DNA from: Phycisphaerae bacterium RAS1
GTDB lineage: Bacteria; Planctomycetota; Phycisphaerae; UBA1845; Fen-1342
Assembly: GCA_007859745.1 (NCBI GenBank)
Contig: SMLU01000001.1
Location: 1,612,001-1,676,000 of the forward strand
Direction of reading: 5' to 3'
Length of the DNA: 64,000 nucleotides
Shown here in pieces: positions 11,104 through 21,101 of the stretch (the first letter of the stretch is position 1; the number at the start of each line of letters is the position of its first letter). The notes under the pieces are model-generated. The model was not told where the DNA came from and did no database searches. It saw only the letters and a list, made by a program, of their open reading frames with translations. Position numbers and translations under genes: made by a program.

Positions 11104-12582
11104 ATGGCAGACCACCGTTTTCCCTCCAAGATCGCCTTTGAAGGCTACACGTACGACGATGTCCTGCTTATTCCGGCCCGCGCCGGCATGCATCCGCGCG
11201 AGATCGACGTCAGTTCGCGCCTGACACGCGGCATCAAGCTCAACATCCCGCTGGTCAGCGCCCCGATGGACACCGTCACCGAAAGCAGCCTGGCCATTGC
11301 GCTGGCCCAGGAAGGCGGCATCGGCATTATTCATCGCAATCTGAGCGTCGAAGACCAGACGCGCGAAGTCAACAAGGTCAAGCGCTCCGAGAGCGGCGTC
11401 ATCACCGACCCGGTCACGCTGCCGCCCGAGGATTCCGTGCAGCACGCGCGCATGGTCATGCGGCTGCACAACGTCAGCGGCATTCCGATTACGCGCGCCG
11501 GCGGCAAGCTGGCGGGCATCCTGACGCGCCGCGATCTCAAGTTTCTCGACGAGAGCTCGACCCAGCGCATCGAACAGGTGATGTCAAAAGACAACCTCGT
11601 CACCGCGCCGCCCAACACGACGCTCGACGAGGCCGAGGCGATTCTCAACCGCGCCAAGGTCGAAAAGCTGCTGCTGGTCGACGCGCAGGGCCGCCTGGCC
11701 GGGCTGATCACCATGCGCGACATCGGACGATCACGCGAGTATCCGAACCGCTGCTCCGACGAGCGCGGCCGGCTGCGGGTCGGGGCCGCGATCGGCGTCC
11801 AGGACTACGAGCGGGCCGAAAAGCTCGTCCGCGCCGACGTCGACGTGCTTGTGGTCGACACGGCCCACGGCCACAGCGACGCCGTCATCGAAACCGTCCG
11901 AAACCTGCGCACCAAGCACACGATCCAGATCATCGCCGGCAACGTCGCCACCGCCGCTGGCGTCAAGGACCTCCAGGAAGCCGGCACCGACGCGGTGAAA
12001 GTCGGCATCGGGCCGGGCGCCATCTGCACCACGCGCGTCGTCACCGGCGCCGGCGTGCCGCAGGTGTCCGCCATCATGGACGCCGCGTCCGTGGCCGAAG
12101 TGCCGCTGATCGCCGACGGCGGCATCCGCTTCAGCGGCGATATCACCAAGGCGCTGGCGGCGGGCGCCAGTTGCGTCATGCTCGGCTCGCTCTTCGCCGG
12201 ACTGGACGAGTCGCCGGGGCAGCTCGTGTTGTGGAAGGGCCGCCGATACAAGGAGTATCGCGGGATGGGTTCGCTGGGCGCCATGGTCCGCGGCAGCGCC
12301 GAGCGCTACTCGCAAGCCGCCGACCAGCCGAAGAAGATGGTGCCCGAGGGCGTCGAGGGGCGCGTGCCCTATCGCGGACCGCTGAGCGAATACGCGTTTC
12401 AGCTTGTCGGCGGACTGCGGCAGGGCATGGGTTACTGCGGCGTCGGGAGCATCGAAGAGCTGCAAAAAAACGGGCGGTTCGTGCGCGTGACGGCGGCGGG
12501 AGTGGTAGAATCCCACCCGCACGATGTGCAGATAACGAAGGAACCGACGAACTATGCGATCGAATACAACATGGACGAGTAG
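11104..12582 (+). CDS. guaB: IMP dehydrogenase
   Basis: Oxidises IMP to XMP with NAD+, the committed step of GMP synthesis. At 492 residues it has the full length with two CBS domains (about 95-215). The N-terminal barrel motif [16 protein letters not shown] is present. The catalytic loop is [20 protein letters not shown] with the active-site Cys, followed by [20 protein letters not shown] and the flap region [17 protein letters not shown]. The stop codon TAG is the first three bases of a family B palindrome (TAGCGTCGG). The gene stands alone between repeats. Confidence 0.96.
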   Translation: MADHRFPSKIAFEGYTYDDVLLIPARAGMHPREIDVSSRLTRGIKLNIPLVSAPMDTVTESSLAIALAQEGGIGIIHRNLSVEDQTREVNKVKRSESGVITDPVTLPPEDSVQHARMVMRLHNVSGIPITRAGGKLAGILTRRDLKFLDESSTQRIEQVMSKDNLVTAPPNTTLDEAEAILNRAKVEKLLLVDAQGRLAGLITMRDIGRSREYPNRCSDERGRLRVGAAIGVQDYERAEKLVRADVDVLVVDTAHGHSDAVIETVRNLRTKHTIQIIAGNVATAAGVKDLQEAGTDAVKVGIGPGAICTTRVVTGAGVPQVSAIMDAASVAEVPLIADGGIRFSGDITKALAAGASCVMLGSLFAGLDESPGQLVLWKGRRYKEYRGMGSLGAMVRGSAERYSQAADQPKKMVPEGVEGRVPYRGPLSEYAFQLVGGLRQGMGYCGVGSIEELQKNGRFVRVTAAGVVESHPHDVQITKEPTNYAIEYNMDE

Positions 12583-13162
12583 CGTCGGCCCTCTGCGGCC
12601 GACGAAGAAACGCGTCGCGCGAAGCGCCGTCGGCCACAGAGGGCCGACGCTACTGATCGGCGTGGCGCTCCTGGGCGCGTTCATGGCCCCCGGCTGCGCC
12701 GTCTGCCCGAACCAATACGTCGATGACGGCCCGTCCACCGACATGCCCGCCAACTCCCCCGCGGGCGAGGAGTTGTACGCCCGCTATCAACCCGCGCCGC
12801 AGCGCGTTCGCGAGCAGGACCCGTCCTTTCACGCCGCCCGGTCCGGCGCGGTCAAGCACCTGCCCTTCTGGTTTGAAAATCCCTTCGTCGAACAAGGCAG
12901 CGGCCGCAGCGATCACCGTCTTGGATGCGAAGACTGGCTCGCCATGGTCTACGGCCTGGGCCGCGCAATGGTGAACCTCGGCGGCAGCCCGGCCAGCGTG
13001 GTCTTCACACCGCCGTGGTTGATCATGGAAAGCGACGGGCGCGCCGCCCGACGCTGGCCTGACTTGGACGAGTTCGACGCCCGCGCGGTGCATCGCTGGC
13101 CGGGATTCGACGCGTTCGCCGCGAGTTCATCCGGCACTGAATCATCCGAGCCGCGACCGTAG
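12554..13162 (+). CDS. putative lipoprotein of unknown function
   Basis: A short exported protein not recognised as any family. A hydrophobic stretch [16 protein letters not shown] ends in a lipobox-like Cys, after which the chain is hydrophilic ([10 protein letters not shown]...). The frame opens at an ATG inside the 3' end of guaB and passes through a whole family B palindrome, so the first 35 or so residues are repeat-encoded. A GTG at 12,662 is an alternative start but would leave a signal peptide without basic residues. The C-terminal residues overlap a family E palindrome. Coding is likely from the lipobox on; the start is uncertain. Confidence 0.5.
   Translation: MRSNTTWTSSVGPLRPTKKRVARSAVGHRGPTLLIGVALLGAFMAPGCAVCPNQYVDDGPSTDMPANSPAGEELYARYQPAPQRVREQDPSFHAARSGAVKHLPFWFENPFVEQGSGRSDHRLGCEDWLAMVYGLGRAMVNLGGSPASVVFTPPWLIMESDGRAARRWPDLDEFDARAVHRWPGFDAFAASSSGTESSEPRP
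12580..12652. repeat. REPIN-like palindrome, family B
   Basis: Inverted pair with arms 12,580-12,604 and 12,628-12,652 and one mismatch. The left arm begins with the TAG stop codon of guaB. The same arm type occurs at 15,241 and five times in the 33,796-34,502 array. Confidence 0.85.
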
Positions 13163-13222
13163 GGAGCGGTCAGATGGCGTCACGCGGCGTCACGCGCAAA
13201 CCGCTCCCTTACGGTCGCGGCT
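13148..13222. repeat. REPIN-like palindrome, family E
   Basis: Inverted pair of arms reading GAGCCGCGACCGTAGGGAGC at 13,148 and its complement ending at 13,222, with a spacer of about 28 nt. It overlaps the end of the upstream lipoprotein frame, whose stop lies within the left arm. Related sequence occurs at 32,376-32,451 and in the 165-bp array. Confidence 0.8.
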
Positions 13223-13260
13223 CGGAAAGCCCTCTCGTTAGAGCCATGGAGCAGGTTTGA

Positions 13261-15231
13261 ATGCCGGACGCGCACGCAGTCGCCGCTGAGCCGAACCCAA
13301 CGCCCGAGATTCCCCCCCTTCCGCCTGATGCATCGCCCGAGCAGCACGAAGAGCATTGGTACGCCCACGTCTACCAGGGCGATCGCGTGCCGCAGCTCAC
13401 GCTCCGCGCCGTCCTCATGGGCGGCATCCTCGGCATGTTCATGGCCATCGCCAACCTCTACACCACCGTCAAGATCGGCTGGTCCTTCGGCGTGGCGATC
13501 ACCGCCTGCGTGCTTTCCTACGTCCTCTGGAACGGCGCACGCGGCCTCTCCCTCGGCCGACTGACGCCCATGAGCATCCTCGAAAACAACTGCATGCAGT
13601 CCACCGCCTCCGCCGCGGGCTACAGCACCGGCGGCACCATCGGCGTCGCCTTCGGGGCGATGCTGCTGCTGAACGGATCGCATGTCCCGTGGCAGGTGCT
13701 CCTGCCCGTCACGCTTTTCACCGCCGCGCTGGGCGTCTTCGCCGCCATTCCGATGAAGCGGCAGATGATCAACGTTGAGCGGCTCCCTTTTCCCAGCGGC
13801 ATCGCCGCGGCCCAGACGCTGCGCAGCCTGTACAGCCGCGGCCGCACCGCGCTGCACCAGGCGTACGCGCTGCTGGCTTCGCTGCTGTTTGGGGCGCTGT
13901 TGGGTCTGCTGCGCACGGCGGAAGGGACGCTCTGGTATGTCGACAAGCTGCTGGGAAGCGTGCGCATCCCCGAAGCCCTGAGTTTCCCGGCGCTGACGTT
14001 CGGCTCGCGCACGCTTCGGCTGCAGGGCTTCGCCTTCGATCCGAGCGTGCTGCTGATCGGCGCGGGAATGCTCGTGGGCCTGCGCGTGTCGCTTTCCTTG
14101 CTGCTGGGCTCGGCGATCCTGTATTTCGTCGTGACGCCGCTGCTGGTCGAGCACGACGCATCGCTGGCGCACGTCGCCGGCCGCACGCCGTCGCTGGTCG
14201 TCGGCCCGGACGGCGCCGTTCGACCGACGAGTTGGGCGCTGTGGGGCGGCACATCGGTGATGCTCTTCGCCAGCCTCACGTCGCTGGCGCTGGCCTGGCC
14301 GATGCTGGTCCGTTCGTTTCGTCTGAGCGCCGCACGCAACGCCGGCCGCGCCAGCGTCGAAGTCCCCTTCTCCTGGTTCGTCGCCGGCATGATCCCGATC
14401 AGCATCGGCATGGTTTTTCTCGAGTGGTGGGCCTTCAAGATGTCGGTCACGCTGGGGCTGATCTCGGTCGCGATGACGTTTGTCGTGGCGCTGGTCTGCT
14501 GCCGCGCCACCGGCGAAACCGACACCACCCCCATGACCGCCACCGGCCAGCTCACGCAACTCGCTTATTCGCTTCTGGCGCACGGCGAGCGCAGCGTGAA
14601 TCTGATGTCCGCCGGCGTCACCGCCGGCGCCGGCAGCAGCGCGGCTGATCTCCTGACCGACCTGAAGTCCGGCTACGTCCTCGGGGCCAACGCCCGCAAG
14701 CAGTTCCTGGCCCAGTTCTACGGGCTGTTCTTCGGCACGCTTGCTGTGGTTCCCGCGTGGTACCTGATGTTCCCGACCAAAGCCGCGCTGGAAGCCGCCA
14801 ACCCGCCCACCACGCTCGTGTGGAAAGCCGTGGCCGAGGCGCTCACCAAGGGCCTCGGCAGCGTGCCGGTCACCGCGCAATACTCGATACTCTTTGGCGC
14901 GCTGGTCGGGATCGCGCTTCCCGTACTGGCACGAGGCTTCCCGCGGCTCGCGCCCTGGATGCCGTCCGCCATCGGCCTGGGTTTCTCGTGGGTGATGTCC
15001 TTCTCGAACACGCTCTCGTTTGCCATCGGCGCCCTGCTCACCTGGGCCTGGACGCGGCTGCACCGGCGTTCGGCGGAGACCTTCAACGTGCCGGTGGCGT
15101 CGGGCCTGGTGGCGGGCGAGTCGCTGATGTCGGCGATCGTCGCCATCCTCATCAGTCTCCCCACGGCTTTGCCTGAACTATGGAACGCCCTGCGCGGCGC
15201 CGGGAGCAAGACAAATGTGCCTGCTCAGTAG
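13261..15231 (+). CDS. OPT-family oligopeptide/metal-chelate transporter
   Basis: A 656-residue polytopic inner-membrane protein of the oligopeptide transporter (OPT) superfamily, which imports peptides or metal-siderophore complexes. Family-like features are QLTLRAVLMGGILGMFMAIA near the N-terminus, TPMSILENNCMQSTASAAGY, a long string of hydrophobic segments (at least 12), and SAGVTAGAGSSAADLLTDLK before the last third. The N-terminal 40 residues are Pro-rich and cytoplasmic-looking. The substrate cannot be told from sequence. The gene is monocistronic between repeat elements. Confidence 0.87.
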   Translation: MPDAHAVAAEPNPTPEIPPLPPDASPEQHEEHWYAHVYQGDRVPQLTLRAVLMGGILGMFMAIANLYTTVKIGWSFGVAITACVLSYVLWNGARGLSLGRLTPMSILENNCMQSTASAAGYSTGGTIGVAFGAMLLLNGSHVPWQVLLPVTLFTAALGVFAAIPMKRQMINVERLPFPSGIAAAQTLRSLYSRGRTALHQAYALLASLLFGALLGLLRTAEGTLWYVDKLLGSVRIPEALSFPALTFGSRTLRLQGFAFDPSVLLIGAGMLVGLRVSLSLLLGSAILYFVVTPLLVEHDASLAHVAGRTPSLVVGPDGAVRPTSWALWGGTSVMLFASLTSLALAWPMLVRSFRLSAARNAGRASVEVPFSWFVAGMIPISIGMVFLEWWAFKMSVTLGLISVAMTFVVALVCCRATGETDTTPMTATGQLTQLAYSLLAHGERSVNLMSAGVTAGAGSSAADLLTDLKSGYVLGANARKQFLAQFYGLFFGTLAVVPAWYLMFPTKAALEAANPPTTLVWKAVAEALTKGLGSVPVTAQYSILFGALVGIALPVLARGFPRLAPWMPSAIGLGFSWVMSFSNTLSFAIGALLTWAWTRLHRRSAETFNVPVASGLVAGESLMSAIVAILISLPTALPELWNALRGAGSKTNVPAQ

Positions 15232-15844
15232 CGTACCTGGTAGCGTCGGACCTCTGTGTCCGACGGCGTTGTGTTCGACGGCGTTGTGCCATCCGTGTCC
15301 GATCTGCTGGGGGACCGGCCTCTGGACGATTTTTGGTTCTTCGGCGAGAACAAGACCGGCCAGAGGCCGGTCCCCCAAGCTGACCCACCTCCCAGTCACC
15401 CTCGCGGCGCTCCTGCTGTGCACCGCCTGCGCGACGCCGGAAGTGACGCTCGACCAGCTCGCGCCGCTGCTCGAGGATCAGGCCGCCGCCTGGAATCGTG
15501 GCGATCTCGACGCATTCATGGATATCTACTGGAAATCAGACGACCTGACCTTCAGCGCCGGCGGCCAGACCACGCGCGGCTGGAGCGCGACGCGCGATCG
15601 CTACAAGGCCCGCTACCCGACGCCCGAGCGGATGGGAAAGCTGACATTCTCGTGGCTGGAGCTCTCGCCACTGGCGGGCAACGAAGCGGCTCTGTTGCTC
15701 GGCCGCTGGCGGCTGGATCGCGAACCGGATCCGGCAGAAGGGAATTTCTCGCTTGTGTTTGCCCGGAAGGGCCCCGGTGGAAGCTGGGTCATCATCCACG
15801 ACCACAGTTCTTCAACCCCTCCGCCGCCCGCCGACTCACCGTAA
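15215..15844 (+). CDS. lipoprotein with SnoaL/DUF4440-like domain
   Basis: The conserved part starts at a lipoprotein signal (LTHLPVTLAALLLCTACATP) with lipobox Cys near 15,430. It continues as a 130-residue SnoaL/DUF4440-type cone fold: LEDQAAAWNRGDLDAFMDIY, then GWSATRDRYKARYP and VFARKGPGGSWVIIHDH. Such domains serve as enzymes or ligand-binding units; no function can be assigned. The only clear start codon in frame (ATG 15,215) lies in the end of the OPT gene, with family B and C palindromes between it and the signal peptide. The true start, possibly a CTG near 15,383, is unresolved. Confidence 0.6.
   Translation: MCLLSSVPGSVGPLCPTALCSTALCHPCPICWGTGLWTIFGSSARTRPARGRSPKLTHLPVTLAALLLCTACATPEVTLDQLAPLLEDQAAAWNRGDLDAFMDIYWKSDDLTFSAGGQTTRGWSATRDRYKARYPTPERMGKLTFSWLELSPLAGNEAALLLGRWRLDREPDPAEGNFSLVFARKGPGGSWVIIHDHSSSTPPPPADSP
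15241..15376. repeat. mixed palindromes: family B arm plus family C pair
   Basis: One family B arm at 15,241-15,266 (TAGCGTCGGACCTCTGTGTC type) is followed by a family C inverted pair with arms at 15,309-15,325 and 15,360-15,376. The unit lies between the OPT gene and the conserved part of the next gene. Confidence 0.75.
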
Positions 15845-15874
15845 CGGCTGGCAATCTCTCGCTCGCAGCGACCG

Positions 15875-17143
15875 CTACCGGTCCACGCCGGCCAGCAGCG
15901 CCGCCGCCGCCGAACTCAGCGGTTCCAGCTCCAACGCCTGCTCGTACGCGGCCAGCGCGACGTCACACTCGCCCAGCCGCTCCGACGCGCGCCCCAGGAG
16001 CAGATGAGCATCCGCATTCTCGTCGTCGAGCGCCACGGCGGCATGCGCCGCGTTCCTGGCGGCTTCCCACTGCTGCGCTGAGAGCAGGACGGCGGCGGCC
16101 ATCCGCGCGACGCGCGCCGATCGCGGCGCCAGCCGCTGGGCTTCCCGTACGGCCTGCCCCGCGCCGTGCTGATCTCCGCCGCGGGCGCGGGCCTGCGCCA
16201 GCAGCAGCCAGAGCTGTTCATGGTCGGGCCGCTGCGTCACGAAGCGCGTCAGCCAGTCCGCGGCCGACGCCGTCCGACCCAGCGCCAGCAGCGCGCCGGC
16301 ATAGGCGATCATCGCGGCCGGCTCGGGCGGCTGCGTCTTGGAGACGAGCGCCTGAAGCTGGTCGACGGCTGCGGCGTGGCGGCCGAGCCAGTAGTAACAC
16401 AGTCCCAGCGACTGCTGCATGGTGGGATCGTCGCAGCCGAGCCTCTGGGCCGTCTCGTAGGCGACGCAGGCCGAGGGCAGGTCGCCTTCCAGCCGCGCCA
16501 GCTCGGCGCAGCCGACGTGATAAAGCGGCTCCGACCCGAAGCGGTCGTAGCAGCGCAGCAGCCCGTCGCGCGCCGGCCCGACACCCTCCGCCTGCGCCCG
16601 GGCCTGGGCCAGTGCGAGCTGATACTCCAAGACCTCCGGCCGCGCCGCGGCCGCCGTCGCGAAGTGCTCCACCGCCAGCGGCCAGTTCCGCTCGCGCTCG
16701 TCCAGCGTGCCGAGCATGTAGGCGGCCTGCGCGGCGTCCGGATTCACGCGACACGCCGTGGTTAACACGTTGCGGGCGGCGGCGAAATCGCCGCGCGCCA
16801 GGCAGGCTTCGGCCAGCAGCTCGGCGTGCGCCGGGTTCTGGGGAGAGAGCGCCACCGCCTCGCGCGCCAGCGTCGCGGCTGCCTCGGCGCGGCCCTCGCG
16901 CAGCTCGGACGACGCCAGCTCGTGCTTCAGCGCGGCCCGCTGCTGATCCCACGCCTGGTAGGCAAGTTCCCTGTCCGTCGGCGGCGCCTGGCACCCCGCG
17001 AGCGTGATGAGCGTGACCAGCACACTCGCGATGCACCGCCCAGTAACCCCGCAGGGTGGGGATTGCCCGCCATTCTTGTGGCGTGGGCCGAGCCCACCAT
17101 TTCCGCCGTCACGTCGTCGCGAAGCGTCAAAGCTATTTCTCAT
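15875..17143 (-). CDS. TPR-repeat lipoprotein
   Basis: A 422-residue protein with a lipoprotein-type signal (ASVLVTLITLAGCQAPP) followed by roughly ten TPR repeats, for example AHAELLAEACLARGDFAAAR and ADAHLLLGRASERLGECDVA. TPR lipoproteins act as assembly or pilotin-like scaffolds, and this one is encoded directly downstream of a secretin, with an overlap of 11 bp. I infer a role in secretin or pilus assembly. The first 40 residues before the signal peptide are unusually hydrophilic, so a later start is possible. Confidence 0.75.
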   Translation of the reverse strand: MRNSFDASRRRDGGNGGLGPRHKNGGQSPPCGVTGRCIASVLVTLITLAGCQAPPTDRELAYQAWDQQRAALKHELASSELREGRAEAAATLAREAVALSPQNPAHAELLAEACLARGDFAAARNVLTTACRVNPDAAQAAYMLGTLDERERNWPLAVEHFATAAAARPEVLEYQLALAQARAQAEGVGPARDGLLRCYDRFGSEPLYHVGCAELARLEGDLPSACVAYETAQRLGCDDPTMQQSLGLCYYWLGRHAAAVDQLQALVSKTQPPEPAAMIAYAGALLALGRTASAADWLTRFVTQRPDHEQLWLLLAQARARGGDQHGAGQAVREAQRLAPRSARVARMAAAVLLSAQQWEAARNAAHAAVALDDENADAHLLLGRASERLGECDVALAAYEQALELEPLSSAAAALLAGVDR

Positions 17144-18875
17144 CACGGCCCCTCTCCAGCATCCCATCCACGTCCGGCTCGTCGAACACCGGCCGCGGCG
17201 GCAAGCCCGCCTCGCTGCGAAGCAGCTCCGTGACGAATGACCGCATCACCGAGCCTTCCGCGTTCCACGAGCGCTCGGCGGTCAACCGCTCGCGCAGCCG
17301 AATGGCCTCCATGTGCCGCGGGTGCAGTTGAAGCGTCATTTCGGCGTTGGAGATGGCGCGGTCGATCTCGCCGCGACGCAGCGCCTCTACCGCCGCGCGA
17401 TAGCGTGATTCGGCCAGTTGCTCGCGGCCGGTGCCCATCAGGCCGCGGCGCGCGCCGATTCGAAGCCGCTCGATGTCGTCCTTGAGCGACTCGAAAGCGG
17501 TCGTCTCCTTCTCGTCGCCCGTGAGTACATGCACGGTCAGGAGGATGATGACCTCCTCGCGCGTGGTCTGATCCTGCGTCACGCCGAAGAACTTGCCCAC
17601 CACCGGGATGTTGCCTACCAGCGGCACCTGCGTGCGCCCGGCCGTGCTGCGCTCGCGGAACAGCCCGCCGATCAGAATCGTGTGGCCGTCCTTGAGCATG
17701 ATGTTCGTCGTCGCCTCGGTCGTCTCCTGAAACGGCAGGTTGGCCGCGGTCAGGCCGCCGTTGCTGTCCTCGGGATGCACTTCCATGCGGACATAGCCGT
17801 CGCCGGCGATGAACGGGCGAAAGATCAGCTTCGTGCCCGTCTCGAGATACTCGACGCTCTGGACCGCGGCGGTTTCCGTGACCGTGGTCGTGACGTAACC
17901 GTCGCGCCGGCCGACGATCACTTCACCGCGCTGCTTGTTCAGCGTCAGCACTTTCGGATTCGCCATGATCGAAACGTCGGTGACCTGCTCCAGCGCGCGG
18001 ATGAACGCGGCCACCTGGTCCTTCACGATGCCGAAGGTGAATCCGCCGGTGGGCACCGCGTCCTTGAAGTCCGTGCGGATCGTGAAATTGCTGTCGTCCA
18101 GGCGGTGCTGCGGCACCGTCCCGCCCGAGATGCTGCGCACCTCGGGACTGACGGCGCCGAGGCTCTGGAAATCGACGCCGCCGAGCGTGTTGAAGTCGAT
18201 CCCGAGTGCGTTGCCGTCGCTCAGCGTGGCGCGCATGATGGTCGCCTCGACCAGCACCTGCTGCGGCCGCACGTCGATGTCGTTCAGAATCGCCGCCACC
18301 AGCTCCACTTTTTCCTTCGGCGCCAGAAGCAGCAGCACATCCGCCCCGGCCGAGCTGAACCCGCCGGCGGACTTTTTGTCCGAGCCGATGCCCTGCTGCG
18401 GGTCGGTGGTCCGCGTCAGGTTGCAACGCTCGTCCAGCAGCGGCTTCAGAAACGCCATGGCCTCGCCGGCCGCGATGTACTTCAGCCGAAAGAGCCGTGC
18501 GACCGCCGGCTCCTGCGGGGCCGCATCCTTCTTGACGGCGGTGACGAAGATGGCGTTGCCGCGCGGCTCGAAGGTGAGGTCGGCGGCGGCCAGGATCGCC
18601 CGCAGCGCCTCGTCGAAGGTCACCTTGCGCAGCGCCACGCTGATGGTGCCGCTGACGCCGTTGGCCACGACGACGTTGCGCTGGGCCTTCTCGCTCAGCA
18701 TCTCGAGCGCGTCGAATACGTGCGCATCGCGGAAGCGCACGTCGATCAGCCCGGATTCGCCGACGACCACGGCGTCTTCGCCGGTATCGGCCGGCTCGGG
18801 TGCACCCGCCTGGCGCTCCACTTCGCCGGGGGGCATGAGCAGCGACAGACAAAGAGAAAGGCGCAGCACGAACAT
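17133..18875 (-). CDS. secretin (PilQ/GspD-like outer-membrane channel)
   Basis: A 580-residue exported protein with the type II/IV secretin layout. Residues 1-20 form a signal peptide. An STN/N0-like domain follows (IDVRFRDAHVFDALEMLSEK, VTFDEALRAILAAADLTFEP), then an N1-like segment (FRLKYIAAGEAMAFLKPLLD). The secretin domain carries VLVEATIMRATLSDGNALGI, IMANPKVLTLNKQRGEVIVG and VPLVGNIPVVGKFFG, ending in EEVIILLTVHVL. A TPR-like tail of about 100 residues is appended, which is unusual for classical PilQ. It is followed by the TPR lipoprotein. No other secretion or pilus genes are adjacent, so the system served is unknown. Confidence 0.85.
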   Translation of the reverse strand: MFVLRLSLCLSLLMPPGEVERQAGAPEPADTGEDAVVVGESGLIDVRFRDAHVFDALEMLSEKAQRNVVVANGVSGTISVALRKVTFDEALRAILAAADLTFEPRGNAIFVTAVKKDAAPQEPAVARLFRLKYIAAGEAMAFLKPLLDERCNLTRTTDPQQGIGSDKKSAGGFSSAGADVLLLLAPKEKVELVAAILNDIDVRPQQVLVEATIMRATLSDGNALGIDFNTLGGVDFQSLGAVSPEVRSISGGTVPQHRLDDSNFTIRTDFKDAVPTGGFTFGIVKDQVAAFIRALEQVTDVSIMANPKVLTLNKQRGEVIVGRRDGYVTTTVTETAAVQSVEYLETGTKLIFRPFIAGDGYVRMEVHPEDSNGGLTAANLPFQETTEATTNIMLKDGHTILIGGLFRERSTAGRTQVPLVGNIPVVGKFFGVTQDQTTREEVIILLTVHVLTGDEKETTAFESLKDDIERLRIGARRGLMGTGREQLAESRYRAAVEALRRGEIDRAISNAEMTLQLHPRHMEAIRLRERLTAERSWNAEGSVMRSFVTELLRSEAGLPPRPVFDEPDVDGMLERGRDEK

Positions 18876-19115
18876 GGAGCCTCAGCTCTCCGAATCCGGC
18901 AGGTCGCGGGGGGACTGGCCCGATCCGCGCAGGCACAAGACTCAGTTGTTATCGGTTGGCTTGCCCGCCCATTCGGAGTGGCCCGGTGCCGCGAGCGGCA
19001 GGCTCAGCTCACCCCTGCGCATGCAAAATCCGCGCCCGTTCGGCCGACCGGCCGAGGGGGACGGGGTCAGAACGTAGGGCGGGCCGTGCCCAGCGACCGG
19101 CCGAGGGCGGCCGGG

Positions 19116-20792
19116 CTACAGCGCGCCGGCGAGCTCCGCGATGAACGGATTGATATCGAGCACGTCGATGTTGCCGTCCAGGTTGCAGTCGGCCCGGGTG
19201 ATGTCGCAATTCGGATACGCCGCGCCGTACGCCGCCACGTCGGAAAGCGCCAGCGTGAACGCGTTGATATCCAGAATGTCCGTGACGCCGTCGCAGTTCA
19301 TGTCGCCCAGCGGCCCGGGTGTGCCGTTGATCGTGATGTTGCCGGTCGATGCGTCGAAGCCGGTGTTGCCCAGGCCGTCGCGGGCGACGACTTTGATGCG
19401 GCCCAGGGGCGTGTAGCGGTCTGGCACGGTCCAGAAAAGCGACCCGTCATCCGCCGTCGCGGAGGCGATCACCGTGTCGTAGGAGACGCCGCCGTTGGTC
19501 GAGAGCAGAAGATCGACATTGGCAGTGGCGACATCGTCGTCGCTGATCCAGCGGATTTCGACCGAGGACGCGGGCGTCAGCACCTCGCCGCCGCGCAGCG
19601 TCTTCAAGTAGGCGGTGGGATTGACGCCGCCCAGGTGCGCGGGGACGTGCATGACGATGCAGTGCATTATGCCCGCCGCGCTCACGATCGCCTGGCAGTT
19701 GATCTGCTGCACGTCGTAGCCGGGCATGGCGGTCTGCCACGCGGTGAGGGCTTCGGTATTATGGCCGGCGGCGACGATGGTCGCGTTTGTGTACGTCGGA
19801 ACCAGGATCAGGTTGTTGCAGATGACGACGTTGGTGTAGGTGTAGTGCACGCCGGAAAGCGAGCGGGCCGGAACGCGGTAAACCGTGTAGCCGTCCGCGG
19901 CCATGGCGGCGGCGGTCGTGTCGCAGATGTTGTCCTGCGTCGAGCCGACGTTGAACGGCCAGTCGCTGATGACCACCTTGCGATCGCCGCAAACCTGCAT
20001 CCACATGTCGATGTGCTGCGTCGAGTCGACCGAGGTGGGCAAAGCCGTTCGGATGGTCGTGTTGACGTTCTGGTAGCTCTGCCAGTAGCCGATGATCTGG
20101 GCCGCCGAGAGGCCCAGGTTTTCATTTTGAATGAGCTGCGAGCAGTTGGAGTCGCCCAGCGCGGACAACTGGTAATTTCCGCCGCCGTGAACCAGCGGCA
20201 GCTCATAGAACGCGTGCTTGATCTGCGTGGACCACCAGGACGAGAACGCGTCGTCGTTCGGCCGCGGCCGGTTATAGGTGTGGTCGACGATGGCGCGGCA
20301 CTGGCCTTCGTAGATGTAGCGCGGACCGTAGTCCCGGATCCAGATGGTGTCCGTAAAGCGGTTAAGGAAGCGCAGCCGGCTCGTGTCTCCGCCGTTAGCG
20401 GCGACGGCGTTGGTGATCGTGGTCTGCTCGCCGGCGACGTCGATCACGTACCAGCAGAGCGCGTTGCCGGCCGTGGTCGCCTTGGCGGCCACCTGGTTCA
20501 GGATCGTCAGCCAGCCGCTGCTCCCCTGGTGCGAGAGCAGCAGTCCGGCCATCGGTTCATACTCGGCCACGCAGTGGATCGGGCCGGTCGGCGGCGGGGT
20601 CGTGCCGCGCGGCGCGGCGATCGGGCCGAAACGCTTCAGGTATGCGCGCTCGGCGTCGGTCAGGTAGCGCGGAATCTCGGCGTCGGACGGAAACACGAGC
20701 TGGTCGCCGACCAGCAGCGGTTCATCCGCACGGGCCGACAGGGGCGACGAAACGAGAATGCCAAACGCGATCGCGGATAGCAACGGGCGCAT
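19116..20792 (-). CDS. secreted agmatine/peptidyl-arginine deiminase-like enzyme with dockerin
   Basis: A 558-residue exported protein of the PAD_porph/agmatine deiminase family, which hydrolyses guanidino groups to ureido groups plus ammonia. Active-site motifs are visible: WIRDYGPR, HIDMWMQ and IMHCIVMHVP, which bears the nucleophilic Cys. The signal peptide is MRPLLSAIAFGILVSSPLSA. After the catalytic domain comes an Ig-like segment (SSVEIRWISDDDVATANVDL), then a dockerin-like module (GDMNCDGVTDILDINAF and DCNLDGNIDVLDINPF). The ATG at 20,792 has GGAGG 8 nt upstream. Whether it acts on free agmatine or on protein arginines is open. Confidence 0.85.
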   Translation of the reverse strand: MRPLLSAIAFGILVSSPLSARADEPLLVGDQLVFPSDAEIPRYLTDAERAYLKRFGPIAAPRGTTPPPTGPIHCVAEYEPMAGLLLSHQGSSGWLTILNQVAAKATTAGNALCWYVIDVAGEQTTITNAVAANGGDTSRLRFLNRFTDTIWIRDYGPRYIYEGQCRAIVDHTYNRPRPNDDAFSSWWSTQIKHAFYELPLVHGGGNYQLSALGDSNCSQLIQNENLGLSAAQIIGYWQSYQNVNTTIRTALPTSVDSTQHIDMWMQVCGDRKVVISDWPFNVGSTQDNICDTTAAAMAADGYTVYRVPARSLSGVHYTYTNVVICNNLILVPTYTNATIVAAGHNTEALTAWQTAMPGYDVQQINCQAIVSAAGIMHCIVMHVPAHLGGVNPTAYLKTLRGGEVLTPASSVEIRWISDDDVATANVDLLLSTNGGVSYDTVIASATADDGSLFWTVPDRYTPLGRIKVVARDGLGNTGFDASTGNITINGTPGPLGDMNCDGVTDILDINAFTLALSDVAAYGAAYPNCDITRADCNLDGNIDVLDINPFIAELAGAL

Positions 20793-20960
20793 TATCAGCC
20801 TCCGGAGATCAAAGCGGCGGGCTCCCAGCGCGAGCGAACAACTGCGGCCTCTCGACTGCGATACCAGCCTATCGTTTGGTCCCGGCAGGATCAACCGGGA
20901 TTTATCCTGCCGTTCGAGTCGGGGCGCACGCCGATGGATCGCGAGTGGCGGCGTCTTTCC

Positions 20961-21053
20961 GAACCCGCCGCGCCAAGCGGCGGGTTGACCATCGTTAGCG
21001 GTTGGCGTCCCACAGGCCGCGGACATCACCCCGCCGCTTGGCGCGGCGGGTTC
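20961..21053. repeat. REPIN-like palindrome, family D
   Basis: Inverted pair with arms at 20,961-20,986 and 21,030-21,053 (GAACCCGCCGCGCCAAGCGG and its complement). The spacer between the arms contains ATCGTTAG, which is also present in the spacer of the second pair at 30,108-30,200. Confidence 0.85.
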
Positions 21054-21101
21054 GGACGGACAGCGCCCAATCCGCTGCAAAGGTGGCGTAGACCGGCCGG
21101 A

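Noticed and set aside
13180-15063. 627-residue frame opposite the OPT transporter
   Set aside because: Very rich in Arg, Gln, Gly and Glu, as expected from antisense of a membrane protein; no domain.
17418-20780. Very long open frame on the plus strand opposite the secretin and deiminase genes
   Set aside because: It is the antisense of two well-supported genes, and its product has no domain and a composition typical of high-GC shadow frames.
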